Assembly (NCBI RefSeq): GCF_900100205.1
Contig: NZ_FNEQ01000001.1
Coordinates: forward strand, 1,302,001 to 1,366,000
DNA from: Duganella sp. OV510
GTDB lineage: Bacteria > Pseudomonadota > Gammaproteobacteria > Burkholderiales > Burkholderiaceae_D
Direction of reading: 5' to 3'
DNA: 64,000 bases
Shown here: positions 20,147 through 30,002 of the stretch, piece after piece
Layout of the letters: each line of letters starts with the position of its first letter
Numbering within the stretch: the stretch's first letter is position 1
Program-made: the position numbers and the translations under genes
The notes under the pieces: generated by a model
Databases searched by the model: none
What the model was told of the DNA's origin: nothing
The model's input: the letters and a program-made list of their open reading frames with translations, nothing else

Positions 20147-21227
20147 CGATGCCCTCGATCGGATCAATCGGCTGTTCCCATGGGCGTAGCTTGAGGAAGC
20201 GCTGGGTGTCGTCGTAGCCGGCCTGCCAGCGGGCGCGGATGCCGCTGGCGCTGAAGTCGATGTCCTTGGTGTGGTCCTCGTTGCCGATGCGCGGCGCGCG
20301 TAGCGACACCACATGCATGTCGGTGCCGCAGCCCCACGAGGCCAGCTCGCGTACTTCCTGCTGCGCCAGCTCTTCCGCCGGCAAGTGTCTGGTCAGCTCA
20401 CGGATAACATGACGCAGCCGGTGCAGCTTGCGCTGCTGCTCGATGTTGCTGGCGCGGCTGGCGTACTGGATCTCCTTCTGCTTATCCAGCACATCGAGCA
20501 CGCTTTGCGGCTCGCTGCCATCCGGATTCCACACCTGCACAGAGAAGATCACCGACTGCCGACGCGGCTCATCATCCAGCACCGCCTCGATCGGCGTGTT
20601 GGAATAAATGCCGCCGTCCCAGTATGGCTCGCCGTCGATGCGGATCGCCGGAAACGCCGGTGGCAACGCGCCGGACGCCATCACGTGTTCAACGCACAAG
20701 GGCTCCTTGCGGCTGTCGAAATAGCGCATGGCGCCGGTGCGCGCGTTGACCGCGCCAACCGTCATGCGCATGTGCTTGTCGTTCAGGTAATCGAAATCGA
20801 CCAGGTCTTCAAGCGTCGTGCGCAACGGCGTGGTCTGATAGAAGGACGCATGCTCGACGCCGACATGCGCGTCGGGATTCCACCACGACGCCAGGTTCGG
20901 TTCAAAGAAAGCGGGAATGCCCTGCCCCAGCGTGATGGCATTCGCCACCGCACGCGGCATGGTGGCGAAGCCAAAGGAATTGCGCTCCATCCGATGCCAG
21001 AATTCGCGTAGCTGGTCCAGCCGGCGCTCGGGCGCATTGCCGGCGATGATGGCGCCGTTGATGGCGCCGATGGAAGTGCCGATCACCCAGTCCGGCTCAA
21101 TGCCGGCTTCGTGCAAGGCCTGGTAAACGCCCAGCTGATAGGCGCCCAAAGCGCCGCCGCCCTGCAAGACCAGGACGACCTGGCCCGGCAAGGCGGACGA
21201 CGGCGGAAAAGCGGCTTTCTGTTTCAA
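20121..21227 (-). CDS. Patatin-like phospholipase with DUF3734-type C-terminus
   Basis: The patatin domain is in residues 15-230. The oxyanion-hole motif is GGGALGAYQ, the catalytic serine motif is GTSIG and the second dyad residue is the Asp of YWDGGIYSNTP. The C-terminal third (SVLDVLDKQKEIQYASRASN onward) is the extension usual in this subfamily. Patatin hydrolases release fatty acids from phospholipids or other acyl lipids. There is no signal peptide. I place the start at the TTG at 21227 (368 residues) because GGAGG lies six bases upstream; a TTG two codons earlier touches the ribosome-binding site. Confidence 0.88.
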   Translation of the reverse strand: MKQKAAFPPSSALPGQVVLVLQGGGALGAYQLGVYQALHEAGIEPDWVIGTSIGAINGAIIAGNAPERRLDQLREFWHRMERNSFGFATMPRAVANAITLGQGIPAFFEPNLASWWNPDAHVGVEHASFYQTTPLRTTLEDLVDFDYLNDKHMRMTVGAVNARTGAMRYFDSRKEPLCVEHVMASGALPPAFPAIRIDGEPYWDGGIYSNTPIEAVLDDEPRRQSVIFSVQVWNPDGSEPQSVLDVLDKQKEIQYASRASNIEQQRKLHRLRHVIRELTRHLPAEELAQQEVRELASWGCGTDMHVVSLRAPRIGNEDHTKDIDFSASGIRARWQAGYDDTQRFLKLRPWEQPIDPIEGIAIHELPEH

Positions 21228-21273
21228 GTCCAACCTCCACGATGCGCTGCAACATGGAGATTGTAAGCCATCT

Positions 21274-22737
21274 TTACGCTACATTGACGCCGCGCGCTTG
21301 CAACGCTGCGCGCACGCCGGCGCCGTAGGCTGGATCGGCCTGGTCGAAGTGCGCCAGCTGGCGGGCGATGATCTCGGCATTCACCTGGCTCAATGGACCG
21401 GCGATGTTGTTGAACAGGTTTTGCTGTTCATCGGCCGGCATCAGGCGGAACAGGTCACCCGCCTGGGTGTAGTCGTCTTCCTTGCCACGTCCATCGTAGC
21501 GGCCGGCCGCGCCGTCCAGCGCCAGCGGCGGTTCGCCGTGGCCCATGCCGTGCGGATTGCTGCCGGCGGCTTGTACCGGGTCGTAGTTCTGCGCCGCGCC
21601 GCCATTGGCGCCAGCCATGGCGCCGTCGCGCTGCTGGTTGTGGAACGGGCAGCGTGGCGCGTTCACCGGCAGGTGCTGGTGGTTGGTGCCCACGCGGTAC
21701 AACTGCGCGTCGTGGTAAGCGAACAGGCGCGCTTGCAGCATCTTGTCCGGCGAGTAGCCCATGCCCGGCACCACGTGCGATGGCGACAAAGCGGCCTGCT
21801 CTACTTCAGCGTGGTAGTTGACCGGGTTGCGGTTCAGTTCCAGCACGCCGACTTGCAGCAGCGGGAAGTCGGCGTGCGGCCATACCTTGGTCAGGTCGAA
21901 CGGATTCCAGCCGGTGCGCGCTTCCCATGCGGCCAGTTCGGCGTCGGTGGCGACTTGCACCTTGACGTCCCAGCGCGGGAAGTCGCCGCCGGCGATGGCG
22001 TTGAACAGATCGCGCTGCGCGTAATCCGGATCGGTGCCGGCGATGCGCGTGGCTTCGTCAGCGCTGAGGTTCTTGATGCCTTGCTGCGTCAGGAAGTGCC
22101 ATTTGACATAGACACGTTCGCCGGCGGCGTTTATCAGGCTGTAGGTGTGGCTGCCGAAACCGTGCATGTGGCGGTAGCCGTCCGGCGTGCCACGGCTGGA
22201 GAACAACGTGGTTACCTGGTGCAGGCTTTCCGGCGTGCGGCTCCAGAAATCAAACATCGCGGTTGGCGATTTCAGGTTGGTCTGCGGATCGCGCTTTTGC
22301 GTGTGGATGAAGTCCGGGAACTTGATGCCGTCCTTCAGGAAGAATACCGGCGTGTTGTTGCCGACCAGGTCCCAATTGCCTTCCTCGGTGTAGAAGCGCA
22401 CGGCGAAGCCGCGTGGATCGCGCTCGGTATCGGCGCTGCCCTTCTCGCCGCCCACGGTGGAGAAGCGCAGGAAGGTCTCGGTCTGCTTGCCGACTTCGGC
22501 GAACAGTTTGGCCTTGGTGTACTTGGTGATGTCGTGCGTGATGGTGAACGTGCCGTAGGCGCCCGAGCCTTTGGCGTGCACCACGCGCTCTGGAATGCGT
22601 TCGCGGTTGAAGTGTTGCAGCTTCTCGATCAGGTGGAAGTCTTGCAACAGGACGGGACCGCGAGGGCCGGCGGTCAGGGAATTCTGGTTGTCGGCGACTG
22701 GAATGCCGGAGGCGGTGGTGATAGGTGGCTGACTCAT
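21274..22737 (-). CDS. Haem catalase, small-subunit (clade 3) type
   Basis: Catalase breaks hydrogen peroxide into water and oxygen. The 487-residue length fits clade 3. The distal histidine is in ERVVHAKGSGAYGTF near residue 54 and the distal asparagine in LVGNNTPVFF. The haem-ligand tyrosine is in the RLFAYHDAQLYRVG segment near 340. The NADPH-binding region is also plausible. The start at 22737 has GAGGAGCC eight bases upstream; an ATG five codons earlier would include that site. An OxyR-like ATAG-N7-CTAT element lies about 25 bases upstream, so peroxide induction is likely. Confidence 0.95.
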   Translation of the reverse strand: MSQPPITTASGIPVADNQNSLTAGPRGPVLLQDFHLIEKLQHFNRERIPERVVHAKGSGAYGTFTITHDITKYTKAKLFAEVGKQTETFLRFSTVGGEKGSADTERDPRGFAVRFYTEEGNWDLVGNNTPVFFLKDGIKFPDFIHTQKRDPQTNLKSPTAMFDFWSRTPESLHQVTTLFSSRGTPDGYRHMHGFGSHTYSLINAAGERVYVKWHFLTQQGIKNLSADEATRIAGTDPDYAQRDLFNAIAGGDFPRWDVKVQVATDAELAAWEARTGWNPFDLTKVWPHADFPLLQVGVLELNRNPVNYHAEVEQAALSPSHVVPGMGYSPDKMLQARLFAYHDAQLYRVGTNHQHLPVNAPRCPFHNQQRDGAMAGANGGAAQNYDPVQAAGSNPHGMGHGEPPLALDGAAGRYDGRGKEDDYTQAGDLFRLMPADEQQNLFNNIAGPLSQVNAEIIARQLAHFDQADPAYGAGVRAALQARGVNVA

Positions 22738-22758
22738 ACTATGGCTCCTCATTGTTTA

Positions 22759-22773
22759 ATAGCGTAAAACTAT
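22759..22773 (-). promoter_or_regulatory. OxyR-like half-operator and palindrome before the catalase gene
   Basis: ATAG-N7-CTAT fits one of the two units of the known OxyR operator exactly. It overlaps a second palindrome, GTAAAA-CTA-TTTTAC (22764-22778). A second ATAG-N7-CTAT unit at the expected spacing is not seen. Confidence 0.5.
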
Positions 22774-22846
22774 TTTACTCAGCCATCTCGATAAATAAAA
22801 CCTATATATATTAATGGCGATGATAGTCAATTTCTATACGCGATTG

Positions 22847-22861
22847 CTGTGACTTGAACAG
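22847..22861. promoter_or_regulatory. Site A of a shared CTGTT-N5-AACAG motif
   Basis: CTGTGACTTGAACAG is a 15-bp near-palindrome (arms CTGTG/AACAG, one mismatch) upstream of the DszB-like gene. It resembles sites B (32884-32898) and C (35687-35701) in front of the other genes of this locus. Confidence 0.45.
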
Positions 22862-22991
22862 CTGCTGCTGCCGGCGCAGCAATCTGCTGGCGAAAACCAA
22901 GCACAATGGGCGGTTTTCGCCCGGTACGCTTTCTGCATCAGGACTGGCAGCGGCGCCGCCGGCGCAGCACACCATTTCAAGAGGAAGACAT

Positions 22992-24047
22992 ATGAGCAAG
23001 ACAGATACGATCTGGTTCACCCGCTGCCCGGTGCCGACCGCCACCGGCCTGGCCTACAAGCTCGGTTGGCTGGACCAGGAATTCGCCACCGAAGGCATCG
23101 CTCTCAAGACCTTGCAGGAAGTCGGCGGCGAGCTGGCCCGCCAGCACTACGACCACGAGCTGACCACGCTGATACGCGAAGGCGGCAACCTGTTCGCGCT
23201 GCCAGCACGCGCACAAGGCGCCAACACGCGCCTGATCGGCCTGACCTGGATCGACGAGTGGCAATCGATCCTGGTTCGTCCCGGTTCACAGATCAGCAGC
23301 CCGGCCGACCTGGCCGGCAAGCGCCTGGCGCTGCCGCGCTTCCGGGACATCGACCTGGCCGAAAACAAACGCGGACGCAGCATCGCGCGCGGCATGAGCC
23401 TGGCCGGTTACCACGGCGCGCTGGCTTCGGCCGGTCTGACGCTGGAAGATGTGACGCTGGTGGAAGTCGGCAGCACCACGCCACAAACGCAAGGCGACGC
23501 GCCAGGCGCGGGCCTCTGGCACGGCATCGAGGCGCTGATCCTCGGCGAGGTGGACGCGGTCTACGTCAAGGGCGCGGCAGCAGCCGATGCCGCGCGCGCC
23601 GCCGGCGCCGTGGTTGGCATCAACCTGGACCAGTTGCCGCAGCGCCGTCACCGCGTCAACAACGGCACGCCGCGTCCGATCACCGTGCACCAGGATTTCC
23701 TCGACCAGCATTTCGACCTGGTGGTGCGCTTCCTGGCACAGACGCTGCGCGCTGCCGATTGGGCGCGCAGCCATGAAGCCGAAGTGCGCGCCATCCTGCA
23801 AGCCGAAACCCGTGCCGGCAGCGAAGGCGTGGCGGCGGCGTATCGCGACGGCTTCCACCTGTCGCTGGCGCCGGACCTGTCGGACGAACGCCTGTCGCTG
23901 TTTGAACTGCAGAAGAACTTCCAGCTGCGCCACGGCTTCCTCGACCGCGATGTCGACGTGCGCGCCTGGGCCGATCACGCGCCGCTGAAAGCCGCGCACG
24001 CGCTGCTGCAACAGCAGGCCAAAGAGGAGCTTACCCATGCCAGTTGA
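22992..24047 (+). CDS. DszB-like sulfinate desulfinase homologue
   Basis: The 351-residue protein has the periplasmic-binding-protein fold of the SsuA/TauA type but no signal peptide, so it should be cytoplasmic. Known DszB (2'-hydroxybiphenyl-2-sulfinate desulfinase) uses Cys27, His60 and Arg70. Here Cys12 is in the same CPVP context. His52 and Arg62 keep the ten-residue spacing, and two glycines follow the arginine as in DszB. The segment TRLIGLT...SPADLAGKRLALP also matches. I infer a C-S bond-cleaving enzyme. Automated annotation would probably call it an ABC substrate-binding protein. It overlaps the next gene by 11 bases. The start has GAGGAAG upstream. Confidence 0.72.
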   Translation: MSKTDTIWFTRCPVPTATGLAYKLGWLDQEFATEGIALKTLQEVGGELARQHYDHELTTLIREGGNLFALPARAQGANTRLIGLTWIDEWQSILVRPGSQISSPADLAGKRLALPRFRDIDLAENKRGRSIARGMSLAGYHGALASAGLTLEDVTLVEVGSTTPQTQGDAPGAGLWHGIEALILGEVDAVYVKGAAAADAARAAGAVVGINLDQLPQRRHRVNNGTPRPITVHQDFLDQHFDLVVRFLAQTLRAADWARSHEAEVRAILQAETRAGSEGVAAAYRDGFHLSLAPDLSDERLSLFELQKNFQLRHGFLDRDVDVRAWADHAPLKAAHALLQQQAKEELTHAS

Positions 24048-25116
24048 ATTTGTCGGCGGGCTGTTCCCGCGCAACCAGCTCGCGCCGCGCCAGGCTTATG
24101 GCGCGCCGCTGGACCTGACCTATCTGCGCGACCTGGCGCGCGCCCACGAACATGCGGGCTTCGACCGCGTGCTGATCGCCAGCGGCGGCGGCGATCCGGC
24201 CACGCTGGCCGCCTACGCCGCCGCCCATACCGAAAAGCTGGGCTTCATGATCGCCCATCGCCCCGGCCTGACGCCGCCTGTGCTGGCGGCGCGCGCCTTC
24301 GCCACGCTGGACCAGACCACTGGCGGCCGCATACGCCTGCACGCCATCACCGGCCATGCACCGGAACCCGAGCACGGCGAACACCTGCTGGACAAGGCCG
24401 AGCGCTACGCTCGCGCCGATGAATACCTGCAAATAGTCCGCCGCACCTGGAGCGAGGACCAGCCGTTCGACTTTGAAGGCAAATACTTCAACATCAGGAA
24501 CGCCTACTCGCCGGTCAAGCCGCTGCGCAAGACCGGCGTGCCGATCTCGCTGGGCGGTTCCTCGGACGCCGCCTACCAGGTCGCGGTGCGCCACACCGAC
24601 CTGTATGCGCTGTGGGCCGAACCGCTGGCCGACACCGCCGCCCGCATCGCCCAGCTGAAGGCGGCGGCCGACGCCATCGGCGTGACGCCGCCGCGCGTCA
24701 GCCTGTCAGTGCGGCTGATCATCGGCGAGACGGAGGAGCTGGCGTGGCAAAAGGCGCGTCACATCGTCGCCCAGCTGGAGCGCAACTACAGCGGCGCGAA
24801 AGTGCCGGGACGTGGCGGCGATCATGGCCAGAGCGGCGGCGGCCAGCGCCAGCTGGCGCTGGCGGCGCGTGGCGAGGTGTTTGACAAGGCGCTATTCCTC
24901 GGCACCTCCAGCGCCATCGGCGGCGGCACCGACTCGACCTCGCTGGTCGGTACACCAGACACCATCATCGCGGCGCTGCTGGCCTATGCCGACATCGGCG
25001 TGACCACCTTCCTCAATCGCGGCTACGATCCGCTGCATGACGCCATCGACTACGGCCGCTACATCATCCCCGCCGTGCGCGAGGAATTCCGCCGCCGTGA
25101 ACTGGCGGCGGCATAA
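24037..25116 (+). CDS. Luciferase-like (SsuD-type) flavin monooxygenase 1
   Basis: The 359-residue protein is a TIM-barrel bacterial-luciferase-family member, closest by pattern to alkanesulfonate and sulfone monooxygenases. It shows the FDRVLIASGG strand, the long helix LTPPVLAARAFATLDQTTGGRIRLHAITG and the family block GVPISLGGSSDAAYQVAVRHTDLYALWAEP. A Gly-rich loop with Ser/Asp (GGGTDSTSLVGTPDTI) comes near the end. Such enzymes use FMNH2 and oxygen to cleave C-S bonds. It starts inside the end of the DszB-like gene with GAGGAG upstream, so the two products are probably made together. The pairing suggests oxidation to a sulfinate that the partner cleaves. Confidence 0.85.
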   Translation: MPVEFVGGLFPRNQLAPRQAYGAPLDLTYLRDLARAHEHAGFDRVLIASGGGDPATLAAYAAAHTEKLGFMIAHRPGLTPPVLAARAFATLDQTTGGRIRLHAITGHAPEPEHGEHLLDKAERYARADEYLQIVRRTWSEDQPFDFEGKYFNIRNAYSPVKPLRKTGVPISLGGSSDAAYQVAVRHTDLYALWAEPLADTAARIAQLKAAADAIGVTPPRVSLSVRLIIGETEELAWQKARHIVAQLERNYSGAKVPGRGGDHGQSGGGQRQLALAARGEVFDKALFLGTSSAIGGGTDSTSLVGTPDTIIAALLAYADIGVTTFLNRGYDPLHDAIDYGRYIIPAVREEFRRRELAAA

Positions 25117-25125
25117 AAAGCAGCA

Positions 25126-26340
25126 TCAACCGCCGTTGGCCGCCAGCGGCTGCGGCGGTTGCAGCGTATCGTTGCGCGCAGCGGCGGCGCGCTCCTTGCG
25201 GAAATGCGGCAGGATGTGCTCGCCAATACGATACGCTTCCTCCAGGTGCGGATAACCGGCCAGGAAGAACAGGTCAATGCCAACGCCATGGTATTCTCGG
25301 ATGCGCTCCACCACATCGGCATAGCTGCCAACCAGCGCGCAACCAGGCGGAATGCCGATGTAGCCGAAACCGGCCCACACATTCGGATGGATGAAGAAAT
25401 CCTCGAACTGGCGTTCCTCTTTCTGCGGCTGCTGGAATTCGGTTTCGTAGCCCAGCTTGCGCGCCGAGCGCAGACCGGTAGCGGCAGCGGCCGCACGATG
25501 GGCGCCGCGCACCTGCGCCTCGTCGAAGAAACGGCGCGCTTCAGCGCGGGCTTCCTCATCGGTCGGTCGGGTGATGACGTCGATCGACAGGCCGAAACGG
25601 ATGGCATTCTCGCGGCCGTGCGCGCGAGCGCGGCGGCGTACATCGGCAATCAGTTCCGCCACCTCTTGCGGGCGTTCCGCACGCATCAGGAAATAGTCGG
25701 CATGCTTGGCACCGAAGTCGCGCGCCGCTTCGGACGAGCCGGCGGTGCAGATCAGCGGCAGCGCCGCCTTGGCCAGCGGCCCGCGCAAACCGCCGCCCTC
25801 TGCCTTGTAATATTTGCCGGCGTAATGGAAGTCCGGATTGTTCCAGTAGCCGCGCACCACGTCCATGAATTCGGTGGCGCGCGCATAGCGCTCATCGTGC
25901 GGCACGAAGTCGCCAACCTGCTGCTGCACCGTCTCCGAGCCGCCATTGATGATGTTCCACACCAGCCGGTTGCCGCTGGCACGCTGGTAGGTTGCGGCCA
26001 TCTGCACCGCCGCCCATGGGGAAAAGTGATACGGCTGGAACGCGGTGACAAAGCGCAGGCGGCGCGTTTCGCGCGCCAGCAGCGAGCACACCGTCCACGG
26101 CTCTTCTCCGGTGACGCCGTTCACCATCAACACGCCACCGAAGCCATTCAGCTCGGTGGCCTTGGCCACTTGCGCCAGGTAGTCGATGTAGCTGAAATCA
26201 TCACCGACAGCGAAGTCGGACAAGGCGCCGGTGGTCTGGCCCGGTCCCAGACCATGCCAGTCGCCGCGATTGCGGCTGTCGCCGGGAAGGTGCTGCGTTT
26301 CGCCGTGTAACGGCAGGCGCGAAAAGAAATCGATGCTCAT
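25126..26340 (-). CDS. Luciferase-like (SsuD-type) flavin monooxygenase 2
   Basis: This 404-residue member of the luciferase-like family has SsuD-type blocks. They are FVTAFQPYHFSPWAAVQMAATYQRAS, RLVWNIINGG, HDERYARATEFMDVVRGYW, and the C-terminal HPNVWAGFGYIG and LAGYPHLEEAYRIGEHILPHF. The FMNH2-dependent oxygenase role is family knowledge; the substrate is unknown. It is the last gene of a six-gene minus-strand operon, 15 bases after the ATPase gene. It faces the plus-strand monooxygenase 1 gene, with 9 bases between their stop codons. Start ATG with AGGACC upstream. Confidence 0.85.
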   Translation of the reverse strand: MSIDFFSRLPLHGETQHLPGDSRNRGDWHGLGPGQTTGALSDFAVGDDFSYIDYLAQVAKATELNGFGGVLMVNGVTGEEPWTVCSLLARETRRLRFVTAFQPYHFSPWAAVQMAATYQRASGNRLVWNIINGGSETVQQQVGDFVPHDERYARATEFMDVVRGYWNNPDFHYAGKYYKAEGGGLRGPLAKAALPLICTAGSSEAARDFGAKHADYFLMRAERPQEVAELIADVRRRARAHGRENAIRFGLSIDVITRPTDEEARAEARRFFDEAQVRGAHRAAAAATGLRSARKLGYETEFQQPQKEERQFEDFFIHPNVWAGFGYIGIPPGCALVGSYADVVERIREYHGVGIDLFFLAGYPHLEEAYRIGEHILPHFRKERAAAARNDTLQPPQPLAANGG

Positions 26341-26355
26341 GGAATGGTCCTCGGT

Positions 26356-28155
26356 TCAGTAAGGTTGGAAGGCACGGATGCTGGGCGTATCACCTACCAG
26401 CGCGCGCGTGTAGTTACGCTGTGGACGATCCAGCACCTGGCTGGCGTCGCCCTGCTCTATCACACGGCCCTGGCGCAGCACCAGCACGCGATTGGCCAGC
26501 GAACGCACCACGCCCAGGTTGTGCGTGACGAACAGGATGGCCAGTCCTTCGGCCTGTAATTGCTGTAGCAGTTCCATGATCGCCGCCTGCACCGACACAT
26601 CCAGCGCCGAGGTGATCTCGTCGCAGATCAGCAGGCGTGGTTGGCACAGCAGCGCGCGGGCGATGGCGACCCGCTGACGTTCGCCGCCGGACAAGGCGCC
26701 CGGCCAGGCATCCAGCACGCGGGCCTGCAACGCCACCTTGTGCAGCACCGCCAGGATAGCCGCTTCGCCATCCTGTTCCTGCGGCCGCACATGGCGCAGT
26801 ACATGGCGCAAGGTCTGGCCGACGGTCTGGCGCGGATTCAGCGCGCGGTAAGGATTCTGGAAAATGTACTGGATCTCGCGGCGCTCGGCGGCGCCACGGG
26901 CGCGGGCCTGCAAGGGCAGCAGCGAGCGGCCATAACGTAGCTCCGCCTGCGCCGACGCGCCCAGTCCGGCCAGCAGGCGGGATAGCGTGGTCTTGCCGGA
27001 GCCGGATTCGCCCACCACGGCCAGACATTCGCCCGGCGAGACCGACAGGCCGACATCGAACAGCACCTGCTGGCGGCCATACCAGGCGTTGGCATGCGCG
27101 ACCGACAGCAGCGGTTCGGCCGGTGGCGGCGGCGCCAGCTCAACGAATCGTACACTGGCGACTGCGGCCAGCGCTTCCGGCCGCACGCAGGCGGCGCGGT
27201 GCTGCGGCGCCACCTCCTGCAATGGCGGCACGACAGCGCAGGCGTCGATACGCCAGGCGCAACGCCCGGCAAAGGCGCAACCGGTTGCGCGTGCGCCCGG
27301 CGCCGCCGGCTGGCCGGGAATCGGCCGTGGCACGCTGGCCTTGCCGATATCAGGAATCGCCGCCAGCAGTCCCTTGGTGTAAGGATGGGCGGGATGCGCG
27401 AACAGCCGCGCGGAAGGCCCGCTTTCAACGATGCGCCCGGCGTACAGCACAATCACGCGGTCGGCCAGCTGGTGCACCACCGCCAGGTCGTGCGAGACAT
27501 ACACCGCCGCCGCACCGTAACGCTGGCATAGCTGACGCACGGTTTCGAGGATGCGCGCCTGCGTGGTGACATCCAGCGCGGTCGTCGGTTCGTCCAGCAC
27601 GATCAGGCCCGGACGCGGCAGGAAGGCCAATGCCAGCAGCACCCGCTGCTGCTGGCCGCCCGACAGCTGGTGCGGGAAACGGCGCAAAAAGTCCGGCTCC
27701 TGCGGCAGGCCAACATCGCGCAGCACCTGCGTGATGCGTTGTCCGCGTTCCCCGCGCGGCAGCGACGGCGCGTGCAGGTGCAGCACTTCCTCCAGCGCGG
27801 CGCCGATGCGTTGCAGCGGGTTGAGTGCGGTGGCCGGGTCTTGCGCCACATGGCCAATCAAGCGCCCACGTAACCGCCGCAAGGTGGCTGGCGTCGCGCG
27901 CAGCACATCCTCGCCCGCCACCATCACGCTGCCGCCACTGATGCGTGCACCCTGCCGCACATGGCCCAGCAGAGCGCTGGCGATGCTGGTTTTGCCGGAG
28001 CCGGATTCGCCGACCAGGCCGAGGATCTGTCCCGCCTCCAGTTCAAACGCGATATCCGACACCACCTCGGCGCCGTTCTGCAAGGTGATGGCAAGGCCGG
28101 AAACGGCCAGCGCGGGGCTGGCCAGCAACTGCGGCAACTGGACGGGTGCGTTCAT
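26356..28155 (-). CDS. Fused double ATPase of a dipeptide-type ABC importer
   Basis: The 599-residue protein joins two ATPase domains. The first has Walker [10 protein letters not shown] at about 49-57 and LSGGQQQR near 167. An oligopeptide-type cysteine-containing tail (GCAFAGRC...AC) ends it, as in DppD/OppD. The second has Walker [10 protein letters not shown] near 382 and LSGGERQR near 490, like DppF/OppF. Such fusions power importers of the Opp/Dpp/Nik class. The start ATG overlaps the permease stop codon (ATGA), which argues against longer upstream starts. Together with the genes at 28152-31577 it makes a complete importer. Confidence 0.93.
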   Translation of the reverse strand: MNAPVQLPQLLASPALAVSGLAITLQNGAEVVSDIAFELEAGQILGLVGESGSGKTSIASALLGHVRQGARISGGSVMVAGEDVLRATPATLRRLRGRLIGHVAQDPATALNPLQRIGAALEEVLHLHAPSLPRGERGQRITQVLRDVGLPQEPDFLRRFPHQLSGGQQQRVLLALAFLPRPGLIVLDEPTTALDVTTQARILETVRQLCQRYGAAAVYVSHDLAVVHQLADRVIVLYAGRIVESGPSARLFAHPAHPYTKGLLAAIPDIGKASVPRPIPGQPAAPGARATGCAFAGRCAWRIDACAVVPPLQEVAPQHRAACVRPEALAAVASVRFVELAPPPPAEPLLSVAHANAWYGRQQVLFDVGLSVSPGECLAVVGESGSGKTTLSRLLAGLGASAQAELRYGRSLLPLQARARGAAERREIQYIFQNPYRALNPRQTVGQTLRHVLRHVRPQEQDGEAAILAVLHKVALQARVLDAWPGALSGGERQRVAIARALLCQPRLLICDEITSALDVSVQAAIMELLQQLQAEGLAILFVTHNLGVVRSLANRVLVLRQGRVIEQGDASQVLDRPQRNYTRALVGDTPSIRAFQPY

Positions 28156-28997
28156 CGTTGTTCTATCCTCGCATTGAGTCGCGCCAGGCCATCCGCCAGC
28201 AGGTTGGCGCCCAACGCGAACAGTACAATCATCAGCACCGGCGCCAGCACCGCCCATGGCTGCGCCTGTAGGCCGGCACGATTTTCATTGATCATCAGGC
28301 CCCAGTCCGCCGCCGGTGGCGCCACGCCGTAACCGAGGAAGCTCAAGCCGGACAAGATCGTCACCGCCCATGACATCATGCTGCCGAAATGGACCAGCAG
28401 CGGCGTCAGGATATTCGGCAGCACTTCGCGCAGCAGGATGTGGCGGCGCGAGTAGCCCAGCAGCTCGGCCGCCTCGACAAACTCCTGCGAAGCCACACCC
28501 AGCGCCAGGCTACGCGCCAGGCGCAACATGCCGGGCAAGAAAGCAATCGAGGTGGTCAGCACGATCAGCCACGGCGCGCGGCCCAGCATCGACACCACCA
28601 GCAGCACCAGGATCAGGTTAGGGAAAGCCAGCAGCACGTCGGCACACCAGACCAGCGCGCGGTCTATGCGGCCGCCGGCGTGCGCCGCCAGCAATCCAAG
28701 CAGCGCGCCTGCCAGCAGCGCGATGATGGCGGCGGCGATGGTCATCCACACCATCGACCAGCCGCCCAGCAGTAGCCGTGACCACACATCGCGGCCAAGG
28801 TAGTCGTAGCCCAGCGGCGCGCCTTGCGCCGGTGCGCCGTACACCGGCCCGGTGAAATCAGCCGCGCCGTGCGGCGCCAGCCAGGGGCCGGCCAGCGCCA
28901 CCAGCAGCACCAATAACGTCAGCAACAGGCCGCTACGCAGCGCGCGCTGACGCCAGACGCCGCGCAACCAATGGCGCAGCACCGCCGGGCCACTCAT
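28152..28997 (-). CDS. ABC importer permease, DppC type
   Basis: The 281-residue protein has six predicted membrane helices. The N-terminal helix near 20-40 precedes a conserved [16 protein letters not shown] segment, typical of DppC-like permeases. The EAA-type loop that contacts the ATPase is visible as the [25 protein letters not shown] stretch. It overlaps the genes on both sides by ATGA junctions, so translation of the permeases and the ATPase is coupled. Confidence 0.92.
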   Translation of the reverse strand: MSGPAVLRHWLRGVWRQRALRSGLLLTLLVLLVALAGPWLAPHGAADFTGPVYGAPAQGAPLGYDYLGRDVWSRLLLGGWSMVWMTIAAAIIALLAGALLGLLAAHAGGRIDRALVWCADVLLAFPNLILVLLVVSMLGRAPWLIVLTTSIAFLPGMLRLARSLALGVASQEFVEAAELLGYSRRHILLREVLPNILTPLLVHFGSMMSWAVTILSGLSFLGYGVAPPAADWGLMINENRAGLQAQPWAVLAPVLMIVLFALGANLLADGLARLNARIEQR

Positions 28998-29998
28998 GGT
29001 TTGGCTCCGGCGCGGCCCTGGGATAGCGCGGTACGCAGACGCGGTGTCAGCAGCACCGCCAGCAGGTCGGCGCCCAGGTTGATCAGCACCACGCTGGCGG
29101 CAATCAGCAGTACCAGCGCCTGCACCACCGGCAAGTCACGCATTTCAATTGCCGCGTTCAGCGCGCTGCCAACGCCAGGATAGGCAAACACCACTTCCAC
29201 CACCAGCGTCCCGCCCAGCAGCACGCTCAGTGTCAGCGCCAGGCCCTGGATGGCCGGGATCAGTGCATTCGGCAGCGCATGGCGCCACAGGATGCGCCAC
29301 TCCGGCACGCCGCGCAGACGCGCGGCCAGCACATATTCCGATTCCAGTGCCTCGATCATGGCGGCGCGCACCAGCCGGCACAGGTAGGGCAAGCCCGCCA
29401 GCAGCAAGGTCGCCAGCGGCAGTACCAGGAAGCGTGGCTGCGCCCATGCCGAGCGGCCCGAGTCCAGCAGCGATACGGCCGGCAACCAGCGCCACACACT
29501 GGTGGCAAACAGCATCACCAGCGCGATGCCCAGCGCGAACTGCGGCACGGCCTTGACGGCAATCAGCGCACCGAGCACCTTGCGCTCCAGCCAGCTGTCG
29601 CGGTGCAGCGCCATCCACACGCCGCCACCCAGCGAAAACGGCACCAGCAGCAACAACACGCCGGCCAGCAGCGCCAGCGAATTGTCTGCGCGCGAGGCCA
29701 GCAAAGTCTGCACCGGCACATGTGAATCCAGCGATACGCCAAGATCGCCGCGCACCAGCCGGCCGCACCAGTTCAGGTACTGCACTGGCAAGGGCTGATC
29801 CAGCCCAAGTTGCCGTTGCAGCGTGCGCACCGTGGCTTCCGATGCTTCCGGTCCCAGCACCATGCGCGCCGGGTCGGATGGCAAGGCCTGGGTGGCGGCG
29901 AACACGATCACGCTGATGGCCACCACGGCCGCCGCGCCGCCCAGCAGACGTCGTCCCAGCCACAGCGCCCACGGCACCAGCGCAGTCAGTTGGCTCAT
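28994..29998 (-). CDS. ABC importer permease, DppB type
   Basis: The 334-residue protein is the DppB-like partner permease. It has an N-terminal membrane helix, the DPARMVLGPEASEATVRTLQRQLGLDQP periplasmic stretch characteristic of this group, and five further helices. The ATPase-contact loop is YVLAARLRGVPEWRILWRHALPNAL. It starts four bases after the substrate-binding protein gene, with AAGGAGC upstream. Confidence 0.92.
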   Translation of the reverse strand: MSQLTALVPWALWLGRRLLGGAAAVVAISVIVFAATQALPSDPARMVLGPEASEATVRTLQRQLGLDQPLPVQYLNWCGRLVRGDLGVSLDSHVPVQTLLASRADNSLALLAGVLLLLVPFSLGGGVWMALHRDSWLERKVLGALIAVKAVPQFALGIALVMLFATSVWRWLPAVSLLDSGRSAWAQPRFLVLPLATLLLAGLPYLCRLVRAAMIEALESEYVLAARLRGVPEWRILWRHALPNALIPAIQGLALTLSVLLGGTLVVEVVFAYPGVGSALNAAIEMRDLPVVQALVLLIAASVVLINLGADLLAVLLTPRLRTALSQGRAGAKP

Positions 29999-30002
29999 CG
30001 TG

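Noticed and set aside
22992-24047. Reading the DszB-like gene as the substrate-binding protein of the ABC importer
   Set aside because: There is no signal peptide, the DszB catalytic residues are present, and the importer already has its own lipoprotein-type binding protein at 30003-31577.
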